Origin: Thermodesulfobacteriota bacterium
GTDB taxonomy: Bacteria > Desulfobacterota_D > UBA1144 > Nemesobacterales > UBA2774
DNA: 64,000 bases
Direction: 5' to 3'
Assembly: GCA_035325995.1 (NCBI GenBank)
Contig: DAOKYU010000011.1
Coordinates: forward strand, 20,633 to 84,632
The notes beneath the pieces are model-generated. The model was not told the origin of the DNA. It saw nothing but the letters and a program-made list of their open reading frames with translations, and did not search any database. Position numbers and translations under genes: made by a program. Positions 33,056 to 42,930 of the stretch are shown in pieces (position 1 is the stretch's first letter; every line of letters begins with the position of its first letter).

Positions 33056-34413
33056 AGAGAAGGCGCCTCATTTACGGAACGAACGCGCTCGTCTCGATAT
33101 TGAGCGTCTGCGGAATACTCATACTCGTAAACTACATCTTCTTTAAGACCGACGTCAGGATCGACATGACGGATTCGAAGCTCTACACGGTTTCCGAGCA
33201 CACGACCGCCGTCATAGACAACATCGACGGCGACATAGAGGTCATAGCGTTTTTCAAGGACGTCGGGGTCGACAAGGGCGAGTTTCAGGACCTCATAAAG
33301 GAATACACGAGGCGGTCGGGGAAGATAAAGGTGAGGTACGTGAACCCCGACAAGGAGCCGGGGATAGCCAAGAAGTATGACATTAAGGAGTACGGCACTG
33401 TAGTCATGGCCGACGACGAGCAGACTATAAAGCTAAGGCTCGCCGACCACATCTCGGGCGGCATTCTGAAAAGCTCCGAGGAAGACATAACGAACGCAAT
33501 ATTCAAGCTCAACAGGAAGGTCGACAAGACAGTTTATTTCATGACGGGGCACGGCGAGCGCGACGTCAACGACGACATAGAGCCCGAGGGGCTCGGCGTT
33601 TTGAGAAAGGCGCTCGAGGACGAAGGATACAAGGTAAAGGAGTTCATGCTGCTGCGCGGCGACGGAATCCCGGAGGACAACTCGGTCCTTCTCGTGGCCG
33701 CGCCGAAGCAGTCCTTTTCCTTAAAGGAAATCGGCATGCTGAAGAGCTATCTCGATAACGGCGGGAAGGCGATATTCCTGATAGAGCCCCGGTCGGGCTC
33801 CGAGATAGCGGGGCTCCTTAAGGGATACGGGTTCGAGATAAGGGACGATATAATCGTCGACCCGAGCTCCAAGCTCGAAGGCGGCGGGGACATAGCGCCT
33901 ATAGTGGCGCAGTACGCCCACCACGACATTACGGAGGGGTTCAGGTTCGCGACCATATTCCCGTACTCACGGAGCATAGACATAGCCGAAGAAGACATCG
34001 ATACTGCCGTTCTGGCTAATACGGGAGAGTACAGCTGGTCCGAGACGAATTTCGAGCTCTTCGACCAGGGTGTGGCCCAGCAGGAGGATAACGACATGGC
34101 GGGGCCGCTGGGCGTGGCGGCTGTCGTCGAGAACGAAGACAACAAGTCGCGTGTGGCGGTCTTCGGGAGCGTGGATTTCGTATCGAACATATTCATCGAC
34201 TTTTCGGGCAACAGGGATCTTTTCTTAAATACCGTGAACTGGGTTTCCGGGGACGAGAACCTGATATCGATAAGGCCAAAGGCCGGGCAGGTCGGAAAGC
34301 TCGCCATAACGAACAAGCAGACGAACGTGATATTCTTTTTTACTGTAATTATGATTCCGGCTGTTATATTCTTTTCCGGTATAGCGATATGGTGGAAGAG
34401 AAAGAGGCTTTAG
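33046..34413 (+). CDS. GldG-like auxiliary protein of ABC transporter
   Basis: A 455-residue protein with an N-terminal membrane anchor (about residues 11-31), a large extracytoplasmic domain and a C-terminal membrane helix (about 430-450). The opening DVRIDMTDSKLYTVSEHT and the segment KTVYFMTGHGERDVND match the Gldg/DUF4350-like family. This group is found next to ABC-2 permeases; in Flavobacterium its relative GldG is needed for gliding, but in other phyla its job is not known. It overlaps the permease gene by ten bases. Confidence 0.85.
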   Translation: MEMKRRRLIYGTNALVSILSVCGILILVNYIFFKTDVRIDMTDSKLYTVSEHTTAVIDNIDGDIEVIAFFKDVGVDKGEFQDLIKEYTRRSGKIKVRYVNPDKEPGIAKKYDIKEYGTVVMADDEQTIKLRLADHISGGILKSSEEDITNAIFKLNRKVDKTVYFMTGHGERDVNDDIEPEGLGVLRKALEDEGYKVKEFMLLRGDGIPEDNSVLLVAAPKQSFSLKEIGMLKSYLDNGGKAIFLIEPRSGSEIAGLLKGYGFEIRDDIIVDPSSKLEGGGDIAPIVAQYAHHDITEGFRFATIFPYSRSIDIAEEDIDTAVLANTGEYSWSETNFELFDQGVAQQEDNDMAGPLGVAAVVENEDNKSRVAVFGSVDFVSNIFIDFSGNRDLFLNTVNWVSGDENLISIRPKAGQVGKLAITNKQTNVIFFFTVIMIPAVIFFSGIAIWWKRKRL

Positions 34414-34467
34414 GGGAGGGGGCAGGTCTCTTCGGCCCGGGGCGATAATAAAAACGAAAGGGTCAAA

Positions 34468-35424
34468 TTGGGTAAGTATTTAAGAAAATTTACGGGCACG
34501 CTCGTTGCCCTGGCATTATTCGTCATACTGCTGGGAGGCGTCCTCTACTACGATTCTCAGAAAAAGGCGGCGGAAGCACCGCCCACTGAAAAGGTCTTCC
34601 CCGGTGTAAAGCCCGACGACGTTCAAGCCATCAAAATAGTCTATCCCGGGGAAAAGGTCTCTCTCGAAAAAGCGGACGGGGAGTGGTACGTCGTACATGA
34701 CGGAAAGAGGCACGAGGCCGATTCTGAAATCGTCCGGGACATCGTGGACGACCTGACCGAAATGGAAGCCGACAGGGTGGTGTCGACCGACGAGGCCGGC
34801 CTCGACGAATTCGGCTTCGTCGAATCCAAGAGGGAGTTCACCGTGGTCACGAATGAATTCGATTACCCGGTGATCATAGGCGACAAGAGCCCGGTAGGCT
34901 CGGGCATTTACATATACGACCTCGGTGAGGGACGGGTAATACTCGTAAGGGACCATTATCTCTGGGGGATTCTGAACGGGAGCGCGGAGGGCTTCAGGGA
35001 CAGGGCGGTTACCGGCTTCGACAGGGACGCCGTGGACAGGATAGTGGTGAGGGCAGGGGCATTCAGCGTCGAGCTCAGAAAGGAGGGGGGCCTTTGGGTC
35101 CAGTCGGGGGCGGAATTGCCGAGACCGGTAGACCAGAAGAAGGTAGACGAGATTCTCAATTCCTTTACGAGGCTAAAAGCTTCGGACTTCGTTGCGGACG
35201 AGCCCGGGGACCTTGCGGCTTACGGCCTCGACGAGCCCGTGGCGGAAGCCGGGTTTTTCGGAGAAGACGTATCGGAGACCGTCTTTTTCGGGAAGAGGAT
35301 GGACGAGGATAATTTTTACGTCATGACTTCGGGAGGGGAGGCAGTCTACGCCGTCCCCAAGGAGCACTTCGGGATACTGCCCAAGAACCTCGATCAGATA
35401 GCCGTGCTGAAGCTCCCCAGGTAA
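34468..35424 (+). CDS. DUF4340 domain membrane-anchored protein
   Basis: A 318-residue protein with one N-terminal membrane anchor (about residues 8-28) and a long periplasmic part. The repeats of the type 'VSLEKADGEWYVV ... VVDDLTEMEADRVVS' and 'VELRKEGGLWVQ ... LNSFTRLKASDFVAD' match the DUF4340 pattern, which commonly follows GldG-like genes. The function is unknown; a role as a periplasmic partner of the transporter is inferred from position. The start is a TTG at 34468 behind GAAAGGG, 54 bases after the GldG-like stop. Confidence 0.78.
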   Translation: MGKYLRKFTGTLVALALFVILLGGVLYYDSQKKAAEAPPTEKVFPGVKPDDVQAIKIVYPGEKVSLEKADGEWYVVHDGKRHEADSEIVRDIVDDLTEMEADRVVSTDEAGLDEFGFVESKREFTVVTNEFDYPVIIGDKSPVGSGIYIYDLGEGRVILVRDHYLWGILNGSAEGFRDRAVTGFDRDAVDRIVVRAGAFSVELRKEGGLWVQSGAELPRPVDQKKVDEILNSFTRLKASDFVADEPGDLAAYGLDEPVAEAGFFGEDVSETVFFGKRMDEDNFYVMTSGGEAVYAVPKEHFGILPKNLDQIAVLKLPR

Positions 35425-35443
35425 CGCCGGCCGGCGGGATTTC

Positions 35444-37243
35444 CTACTTCTTTTTTTCCTTTACGTCGAGCTTAATTCCGAGCTCTAGGAGCTGCGCCGT
35501 ATCGACGGGGGAGGGGGCTTCGGTCAGCGGGCATGCGCCCTTCTGCGTTTTCGGGAACGCGATAACGTCCCTTATGGAATCAGCCCCGGAGATGAGCATC
35601 ACTATCCTGTCGAGGCCGAGCGCTATGCCGCCGTGGGGCGGCGCTCCGAATTCGAGCGCTTCCAGGAGGAAGCCGAATTTCGCCTGCGCCTCTTCGTCCG
35701 TAAGGCCGATTGCCTTGAAGAGCTTCTCCTGTACGTCCTTACGGTAGATCCTTATGCTGCCTCCGCCTATCTCGACGCCGTTTAAGACTACGTCGTACGC
35801 CCTCGAACGGATGCCGCTCTTGTCGGCCTCGTCGAGAAGACGGATATCCTCTTCCCTGGGCGAGGTGAAAGGGTGGTGCATCGCGACGTAGCGCTTCTCG
35901 GCAGGGTCGTAATCGAGGAGCGGGAACTCCTCTACCCAGAGGAAGTTGAACTTGCCGTGGTCGATGAGCCCCAGCTTCTCCCCGAGCTCGAGCCTTATGT
36001 GCGAGAGCACCATGTTGACTATGTGCGGGGTGTCGGCGGCGAAGAATACGATGTCGCCGTCCTCAAGCCGAAGCGCGTTTTTGAGGTCTTCCTTTTCCTT
36101 GTCGCTGAAGAATTTTATGATGGGGGACTGCCATTCGCCGTCCGAGACGCGAATCCATGCGAGGCCCTTGGCCCCGAGGGACTTGGCAGCCTCGCCGAGG
36201 TCGTCGATTTCTTTTCTGGAGAGGTCGCCGGCCCTTCCCTTGAGGTTGAGCGCCTTAATGATGCCGCCCTTCTTGAGGGCGCCGCTGAAGACCTGGAACT
36301 GGGAGTCCCTGAATATATCGGATATGTCCTCTAGCTCGAGTCCGAACCTCGTATCCGGCTTGTCGGAGCCGTATCTCAGCATAGCCTCGTCGTATTTCAT
36401 CCTCGGGAACGGCGTTTCGATCTCTATGCCGGCTGCTTCGGAGAATATGGACTTCAGTATGCCCTCGACGACGTTCATTATGTCGCCTTCCCTTACGAAC
36501 GACATTTCGAGGTCTATCTGTGTGAATTCGGGCTGGCGGTCGGCGCGGAGGTCTTCGTCGCGGAAACAGCGCACTATCTGGTAGTAGCGGTCGAACCCCG
36601 AGACCATGAGGGTTTGCTTAAGGAGCTGAGGCGACTGGGGAAGAGCGTAGAACTCGCCGGGGTTGAGCCTGCTCGGGACGAGAAAGTCCCTCGCGCCCTC
36701 GGGTGTCGAGCGCGTGAGGTATGGCGTTTCGACTTCCAGGAATCCGGCGCCGTTAAGGAAATTCCTCGTCGCGGAGACCGTTTTGTGGCGCGTAATGATA
36801 TTGTCCCTCATGAAGGGGCGCCTGAGGTCGAGGTACCTGTGCCTTAGCCTGAGGAGCTCATCGACGTTTATGTCGTCCTCGATGAGGAAGGGGATGACCT
36901 TCGAGGTGTTCAGTATCCTGACTTCCCCGGCGACGACTTCTATCTCGCCGGTGGGGAGATTTTTGTTTACTGTCTCGGGCGAGCGGCTCGTGACCTTGCC
37001 GCGGACGGCAATGACCCATTCGTCCCTGAGCGCCCCCGCCTTCTCGTGAACCTCTCCGCTCACCTGCGGGCTGAATACGACCTGGACGAGGCCTTCCCTG
37101 TCCCTGAGGTCGATAAATATCACGCCGCCGTGGTCTCTGTTCGACTGCACCCATCCCATAAGCACGACGTCGCGGCCGATATCCTCCGTACGTAAATCCC
37201 CGCAGTAATCGGTCCTGGTCCAGTCTCCCAGATGTTCAAGCAT
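35444..37243 (-). CDS. aspS: Aspartyl-tRNA synthetase
   Basis: Class IIb synthetase of 599 residues, the bacterial type with an inserted GAD domain. The N-terminal OB fold starts near VVLMGWVQSNRDHGG. Class II motif 2 is in RCFRDEDLRADRQPEFTQ, and motif 3 in GIALGLDRIVML. The bacterial length separates it from the shorter archaeal type; whether it also charges tRNA-Asn cannot be told here. It is convergent with the DUF4340 gene, 19 bases apart. Confidence 0.97.
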   Translation of the reverse strand: MLEHLGDWTRTDYCGDLRTEDIGRDVVLMGWVQSNRDHGGVIFIDLRDREGLVQVVFSPQVSGEVHEKAGALRDEWVIAVRGKVTSRSPETVNKNLPTGEIEVVAGEVRILNTSKVIPFLIEDDINVDELLRLRHRYLDLRRPFMRDNIITRHKTVSATRNFLNGAGFLEVETPYLTRSTPEGARDFLVPSRLNPGEFYALPQSPQLLKQTLMVSGFDRYYQIVRCFRDEDLRADRQPEFTQIDLEMSFVREGDIMNVVEGILKSIFSEAAGIEIETPFPRMKYDEAMLRYGSDKPDTRFGLELEDISDIFRDSQFQVFSGALKKGGIIKALNLKGRAGDLSRKEIDDLGEAAKSLGAKGLAWIRVSDGEWQSPIIKFFSDKEKEDLKNALRLEDGDIVFFAADTPHIVNMVLSHIRLELGEKLGLIDHGKFNFLWVEEFPLLDYDPAEKRYVAMHHPFTSPREEDIRLLDEADKSGIRSRAYDVVLNGVEIGGGSIRIYRKDVQEKLFKAIGLTDEEAQAKFGFLLEALEFGAPPHGGIALGLDRIVMLISGADSIRDVIAFPKTQKGACPLTEAPSPVDTAQLLELGIKLDVKEKKK

Positions 37244-37465
37244 GTTTGTTCGGCTCCTTTGTGTCTAGGTATCCCTCAGAAGCGAAAATCTTAACCTTTG
37301 TTTTCAATTTGGCAATACAGGCCCCCGTGGAAGACGGCGAATTCCATTCACCCCCGGATAAGGACTTCGGGAAGATAAAAATATCGAAGGGCGGCGTATA
37401 GATGGAAATTGGCTTTACCGGCGAGTATCATGGTATTAATACGGGCCCGGGCCCGGCTCTGCCTC

Positions 37466-38956
37466 ATGGCGAAGGAAGAAGCGGTTTTGAAATATCCGCC
37501 GGTATCGGCTTTCATCCGGGATAACTATCTTGTCTTGTTAATTTTCGCAGCCGGACTTGCGCTCAGAGTCTATGACATAGACGGCGAGAGTATATGGTAC
37601 GACGAGGCTGTATCCGTCGCCGTGGCGAAGCTCGGATTCGTGGAGCATCTTCGCTGGATAACCGAGGTCGACGACAACAACCCGCCCCTTTATTACACGC
37701 TTCTTCATCTGTGGGTTCAGGTTTTCGGGGATTCCGAGACGTCGGTCAGGATGCCTTCCGCCATATTCGGCTCGCTGTCAATATTCGTAATCTATGCCCT
37801 CGGGAAGCTGCTTTTCGATAAGAAAACGGGCCTCGTCGCCGCATCGATACTGGCCGTTTCCATTTTCAATATAATGTTTTCGCAGGAGGCTAGGGCCTAT
37901 AGCCTTATGGCCTTTCTCGCGCTCCTGTCCTATTACTTCCTCCTTCTTACGACGATGTCGGAGAAGCGCGTATACGCGGCGGCCTACGTCGTTTCGAGCG
38001 TCTGTCTCGTCTATAGCCACTACTACGGCATTTTCGTTATGCTCGCGCAGAATATCTGGTTTTTTACGGTGCTCGCCCGGAAGAAAAGGGCAGGGGCCCT
38101 CGGGCTTTCGAAGTGGTTCCTTCTTCAGGTTGCCGTGGCTCTTCTTTTTCTTCCCTGCTCCTATTTAATGATCAGAAACACGGCCGCCATACGAAAGGGG
38201 TTCTGGATATCGGAGCCCGGGTTAAGGGACCTGCTCGGCTATTTTACATTACATGCCGGTACGTTTTTTCTCCTGTGCGTGTTTCTATTCTTCACGCTTC
38301 TTGCGCTCGCCGGCCCCGGACTGATAAAGCGCATGAGAATACCGGAAAGGTTTTACAGCAGGCAAGGTTACAACCCGGAGGGGCCCGGCATCACGTACGG
38401 CGAGAGAACGTACCTTCTCCTGGCATGGATATTCGGAGTCGTGCTCATACCTTTTGTCATTTCTCAAATATCCTCACCGATATTGATCTACAGGTACACG
38501 ATAGCCGCCGCCCCGGCGTTTTACATCCTGACGGCGCGCGGGATCGGCGGACTCAGGGCGAATATCGCCATAGTGCTCGTAGTCGCCCTTATAGCGGGGC
38601 TTTCCTTCCCCGGCCTTAAGAGATACTATGTTGAGACGGAAAAGTACGATTGGCGCGAGGCTATGAAATACATACAGGAGGAGGCCGGGAGCGGGGACCT
38701 GGTGCTAACGTATCCGAGCTTCGAAGTTGAGCCCGCGGCATACTATCTGAGAAGGGGCGACCTAAGGCTGGAAAAGTTCTCACAGGGATTTTTATCCGGA
38801 AGAGCCGCCGGCGATAATGTATGGCTGGTAGTATCGAGACACAGGGGTCTCGAGAAGAATATAGTAAAGATCAAAATGGCGTCCCGCTTCGATTACGTAT
38901 CTGAAAAGGAATATATGGGACTCCATATTTACAGGTTCAGGGAAAAAACGGAATAG
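37466..38956 (+). CDS. GT39-type membrane glycosyltransferase, copy A
   Basis: A roughly 496-residue polytopic protein (about eleven helices) of the dolichyl-phosphate-mannose-protein mannosyltransferase/ArnT superfamily. Such enzymes use a polyprenyl-phosphate sugar to glycosylate lipid or protein on the outer face of the membrane. The first loop carries the family's acidic pair in SIWYDEAVS (W44, D46, E47), and the NNPPLYY motif follows. The start is uncertain: ATG at 37466 is used, with in-frame ATG codons at 37409 and 37430 also possible. A close paralogue lies 1 kb downstream, on the other side of era. Confidence 0.82.
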   Translation: MAKEEAVLKYPPVSAFIRDNYLVLLIFAAGLALRVYDIDGESIWYDEAVSVAVAKLGFVEHLRWITEVDDNNPPLYYTLLHLWVQVFGDSETSVRMPSAIFGSLSIFVIYALGKLLFDKKTGLVAASILAVSIFNIMFSQEARAYSLMAFLALLSYYFLLLTTMSEKRVYAAAYVVSSVCLVYSHYYGIFVMLAQNIWFFTVLARKKRAGALGLSKWFLLQVAVALLFLPCSYLMIRNTAAIRKGFWISEPGLRDLLGYFTLHAGTFFLLCVFLFFTLLALAGPGLIKRMRIPERFYSRQGYNPEGPGITYGERTYLLLAWIFGVVLIPFVISQISSPILIYRYTIAAAPAFYILTARGIGGLRANIAIVLVVALIAGLSFPGLKRYYVETEKYDWREAMKYIQEEAGSGDLVLTYPSFEVEPAAYYLRRGDLRLEKFSQGFLSGRAAGDNVWLVVSRHRGLEKNIVKIKMASRFDYVSEKEYMGLHIYRFREKTE

Positions 38957-39002
38957 ACGGAGAGTTGCGGAAGATATTTTTAAGAGAAAAGGAAAGATTG
39001 TC

Positions 39003-39899
39003 ATGAACGATGAAACGGATTTTCGCTCGGGGTTTATATCTATCGTGGGAAGGCCGAACGTCGGGAAATCGACGCTCGTAAACGCAGTCGTCGGCGAGAA
39101 GATCGCCGCCGTCTCGGACAAGCCCAACACGACGCGGAACAGGATACTCGGCATAAGGAACCTGCCCGACGCGCAGCTCATATTCCTCGATACCCCCGGC
39201 ATACACAAGGCGCGGGGGAAGCTCGGAAAGGCCATGGTCCAGGCGGCGATGTCGGCCGTCGGGGAAGCCGACGTGATACTGATGATGATCGAGGTGAAGG
39301 AGCCGTTCGGCAAGGGGGACACGTTTATAATCGAGAGCCTTCCGAAGCCGGCAATTCTGCTCGTCAACAAGATCGACAAGATTAAAAAGGGCGAGATACT
39401 TCCCATCCTGAACGAGGCGCGAAAGTTCGGGGACAGGTTCCTAGATATAATCCCTATTTCCGCCGCAACTGCCGACGGCATTCCCGAGCTTCTGAATGCC
39501 ATAAGGAGCCGCCTCCCGGAGGGGCCGAAGTATTTCCCGGACGACATGATAACGGACCAGCCCGAGAGATTTCTCGCGGCGGAGCTCATAAGGGAGAAGA
39601 TATTCAACCTCACACAGCAGGAGATCCCCTATAAAACGGCCGTGTCGATAGAGGAGTTCAAGGACGTCCCCGAGAAGAAGCTCGTCCACATATCGGCTGT
39701 GATATACGTCGAGAGGATGAACCACAAGGGGATTATCATCGGAAAGGGCGGCGAGATGCTGAAGGAGATCGGGAGCCGGGCCCGCGCGGATATAGAGCGC
39801 ATCCTCGGCTCGAAGGTGTTTTTGGAGCTGTGGGTCAAGGTGAGCGAGAACTGGACCGACCGGGAAAACCTGATAAGGGATTTCGGGTACGGGAGCTGA
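39003..39899 (+). CDS. era: GTPase Era
   Basis: Ribosome-assembly GTPase of 298 residues that binds the 3' end of 16S rRNA. The G domain shows GRPNVGKST (16-24), DTPG and NKID; the C-terminal KH domain has the GKGGEMLKEIG motif. Its length and domain order are standard. The usual neighbours (rnc, recO) are missing; instead it sits between two GT39 paralogues, all on the same strand. Confidence 0.96.
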   Translation: MNDETDFRSGFISIVGRPNVGKSTLVNAVVGEKIAAVSDKPNTTRNRILGIRNLPDAQLIFLDTPGIHKARGKLGKAMVQAAMSAVGEADVILMMIEVKEPFGKGDTFIIESLPKPAILLVNKIDKIKKGEILPILNEARKFGDRFLDIIPISAATADGIPELLNAIRSRLPEGPKYFPDDMITDQPERFLAAELIREKIFNLTQQEIPYKTAVSIEEFKDVPEKKLVHISAVIYVERMNHKGIIIGKGGEMLKEIGSRARADIERILGSKVFLELWVKVSENWTDRENLIRDFGYGS

Positions 39900-39959
39900 G
39901 TATGTTTCGGATGTGCGCGGCTCTTCCGGGCTCTGCGGAACGTTAAGTCGAGGCTCTGA

Positions 39960-41450
39960 ATGATCCCGGGCGATGAGATGTCTGAAAGAAAGCTGCTCCA
40001 CATTTTGAGAGACAACTATCTTCTCCTTTTCATCGTGCTTCTCGGGCTTGCGCTCAGGATTTACGACCTCGGCGGTGAGAGCGTATAGTTCGACGAAGCC
40101 GTATCCATCGACGTATCGAGGCTCGGCTTTGTAGAGCTGATAAAGTGGGTCGCCGGCCCGAGCAGGGAAACCAACCCCCCGTTTTACTACATGGTGCTTC
40201 ATCTTTGGATCCCCGTCTTCGGGGATTCGGAATTCGTGGCCAGGTTCCCCTCGGTGGTGTTCGGAGTCCTTTCGATCGTTTTTACCTATTCCGTCGGCAG
40301 GCTCCTTTTCGGCGGGAGGGCCGGGCTCTTCGCCGCGCTGATAATGGCCGTCTCGTTTTTTCACGTGAGGTATTCACAGGAGGCGAGAGGCTACACGGTG
40401 ATGGTTTTCCTGGCGCTCGCCTCTTATTATTCGCTCCTGAAGATGATTTCGGGGTGGAAACGGCGATGGGCTGCGGTTTACGTTCTGTCGAGCGCACTTC
40501 TCTGCTACACCCATTACTTCGGCCTTTTTACAATCCTCGCGCAGAACATCTTTTGCTTCACTCTTTTCCTGAGACGGGGCCGCACAGGCGGGCTCGGGTT
40601 TACGCGGTGGATACTCGTGCAGGTTACGTTGGGGGTCCTCTATATACCGGGTTTTATCCTTCTTGCCCGGAGGTTCTCGTCCGTAAGGGGGTCGTTCTGG
40701 ATACCGGAGCCCCACTACCTGGACCTGCTTAATTATTTCAATAATTACGCGGGCTCGGCCTATATGCTGGCTCTCCTTGCCGGGTTTGTCCTCCTGGCGA
40801 TAGCGAATTCCGAGAAACTCCGAAGCGTTAAAGGCCTCAAGGGGCTGTTCGCCCCGGCGGACGAAGCCGCGCCGGTCGGAGACATCACGTACGGCGAGAA
40901 GATTTATCTTCTTCTGTTGTGGATCGCGGTCCCGGTGATAGTGCCGTTCGTATTCTCTCTAATCTTCACTCCTATCGTGGTGTCCCGGTATGCGATCGTA
41001 TCGTCGGCGGGACTTTATCTCCTGGCCTCCGCAGGCATGAGCGTGATCAACAAAAGGCCGGTTCTTTATGCGGTAGCCGCGGTGGTTCTATTGCTCTCGG
41101 CTGCGAAACTGTACGGGTACTACGACGGGGTAGAAAAGCACCAGTGGCGGGAGGTCGTGAGGGAGATCGAGTCGAATGCCGGAAGCGGAGACTACGTAAT
41201 AGTCTTTCCCTTTTACGAAGCCGTCTCCGCCGAATATTATCTCAAGCGGGACGACCTCCGCATGATACCTTTAAGAGACAAGTTCCCCTCGTATCCCGAC
41301 ATGGAGACGCACGACGTGTGGTTCGTAATGCACGCGCATCCCGTTAACAGGCTGAAGACCATACAGGGCCTCTCGCCCGAATATGATTTTATATCCGAAA
41401 GCCGACATAACTTGCTGGATTTGTTCAGGCTGAGAAAGAAACGGGAGTGA
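39960..41450 (+). pseudogene. GT39-type membrane glycosyltransferase, copy B, broken by in-frame TAG
   Basis: Reading from ATG 39960 (GAGG six bases before) gives a protein collinear with copy A, but codon 43 is TAG (40086-40088). It stands exactly where copy A has the Trp of SIWYDE (TGG at 37595-37597): copy B reads ESV-stop-FDEAVS. A single G-to-A change explains it. The rest of the frame, to 41450, is open and intact in family pattern (NPPFYY, the later helices and the C-terminal domain). A restart at ATG 40191 would lose the first membrane helix and the acidic DE pair needed for catalysis. So it is a recent nonsense pseudogene, a read-through gene or a sequence error. Confidence 0.8.
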
Positions 41451-41463
41451 GTGGAAGAATGTT

Positions 41464-42255
41464 TTATCTCCCCTTGAAAACCGGTTTTCTCTTCTCGGCG
41501 AAGGCCTTCTGGCCTTCTTTATAGTCGTCGCTTTCCTGCACGTTCAACGTGAGCTCTTTTAAAAGAGCCTCGTCCTCGGGGCTCATTACGAGGCTCCTCT
41601 GCCAGACGTTCGTCATCTCCTTCATGGCCTTCGTGGAGAGTGGTGCGTTGTCGGCTATCTCCCGCGCGAGGGTGTATGTGAATTCTTCGAGCTCCTCGGG
41701 CCTGACGACGAAATTGACTAGTCCCATAACAGCGGCCCTTTCGGGATTCACCGGCCTTCCGGTAAGAAAGAGCTCTTTCGTATAGCCGGGGCCCACGAGG
41801 TTAAGGAACCTCCTTACGCCCCTGTAGGAATAAACTACCCCGAGCTTGGCGGGGGGCATTCCGAAGAGGCAGCTATCGACCGAGATTCTTATGTCGCAGG
41901 TGGCGGCGATTTCGAGCCCGGCGCCGAAGGCGTGGCCGTTTATCATCGCAATCACGGGGTAGGGGAACGTCTCTATCGCGTGAATGGCCCTCGGGAGAGG
42001 GTTATCGCCCTCGAAATTCCGTATCATGTCGTCTTCGCGGATGGCCGTTATGTCGTAGCCCGAAGAGAATGCGCTCCCCCCCGCGCCGCGCATTACGACG
42101 CATCTAATCCTGTCCTCGTCCCGGAGCCTCCCGAATGTTTCCTCGAGCTCAAGCAGCATGGACGGCGTGACGACGTTCCTCTTTTGGGGGGTGTTGATAG
42201 TGAGCGTGCATACGGCCCCGCTTTCGTTTACGAGGAGCTCCCGGGTTTCGGTCAT
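41464..42255 (-). CDS. Enoyl-CoA hydratase/isomerase family protein
   Basis: Crotonase-fold protein of about 263 residues. The oxyanion-hole segments are AFSSGYDI and NGHAFGAGLEIAATCDIRI, and the second acidic position is near FGMPPAKLGVVYS. The usual hydratase Glu pair is not complete by eye, so it may be an isomerase or another crotonase-family enzyme. The ATG at 42255 is preferred over a TTG 21 codons upstream, because the sequence between them looks like a promoter region (TTGACA on the minus strand at 42313-42318). It stands alone, convergent with copy B of the GT39 genes. Confidence 0.82.
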   Translation of the reverse strand: MTETRELLVNESGAVCTLTINTPQKRNVVTPSMLLELEETFGRLRDEDRIRCVVMRGAGGSAFSSGYDITAIREDDMIRNFEGDNPLPRAIHAIETFPYPVIAMINGHAFGAGLEIAATCDIRISVDSCLFGMPPAKLGVVYSYRGVRRFLNLVGPGYTKELFLTGRPVNPERAAVMGLVNFVVRPEELEEFTYTLAREIADNAPLSTKAMKEMTNVWQRSLVMSPEDEALLKELTLNVQESDDYKEGQKAFAEKRKPVFKGR

Positions 42256-42405
42256 CCTGATTTCCGTATTATAATAAATATAATCGGAAGAATAATCGTC
42301 CGGCGCGGGCTTTGTCAAATCGGGCCGCCGGACCTGTTCCCCAACTGGAGCAATCCGGATTTATTGGTTATCTTTAGTACTTCATAAAGTCAGGAGAGTG
42401 ACGCC

Positions 42406-42906
42406 ATGCCTCTTTTCGAATACGAGTGCGACAAGTGCTACAACAAATACAACAGCGATATTGACGCCCTTGTGCCGAAGCTTAACAAGACCAACGCGGC
42501 CAGGATAATGAAGCAGAATCCGGGGTTCCTCTATATAGAGGTTACGGACTCGGAGACGGGGAAGGAAATCTTCGCGCTCGGCGAGAAGGCGAACACGAGA
42601 GGGCCAAGGCGCTTCCGCTTCAAGCTCGATGACAAGGTGCTCTACCTCGAGCTAAAGAACTTCAGATTCAGCCATCTCATTTACGAAGAGGGCGACGAGA
42701 AGGACCTTAAGTGCCCGATCTGCGGGGACAAGGACGTAACGAGGGTGTTCTCGACGTTCAAGGCCATATTCGACGACAAGAGCAAGAGGGCCCCGGGGCC
42801 GAAGGACGAGCTCAGGTGGCACCTCGAGTATAAACAGCAGAAGGACGAGGAAATGAAGAACGACTGGGTGGGGCAGGAACACCTCAACCAGTACTTCAAC
42901 AGGTAA
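42406..42906 (+). CDS. FmdB-like zinc-ribbon protein with central insert, copy 1
   Basis: A 166-residue soluble protein that starts MPLFEYEC-x2-C (C8, C11) and has a second pair CPIC (C103, C106) followed by GDKDVTRVFSTF. Both halves resemble the two knuckles of the small FmdB-type zinc ribbon, but here they are separated by about 90 residues instead of about 20. The insert ends in FRFSHLIY, shared with the next gene. The C-terminal tail is charged. The function is unknown; a nucleic-acid or protein-binding ribbon is an inference. It forms a tandem pair with the following gene, 24 bases apart. Confidence 0.75.
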   Translation: MPLFEYECDKCYNKYNSDIDALVPKLNKTNAARIMKQNPGFLYIEVTDSETGKEIFALGEKANTRGPRRFRFKLDDKVLYLELKNFRFSHLIYEEGDEKDLKCPICGDKDVTRVFSTFKAIFDDKSKRAPGPKDELRWHLEYKQQKDEEMKNDWVGQEHLNQYFNR

Positions 42907-42930
42907 TATCATTAAAGACAGGGGGTAGAA

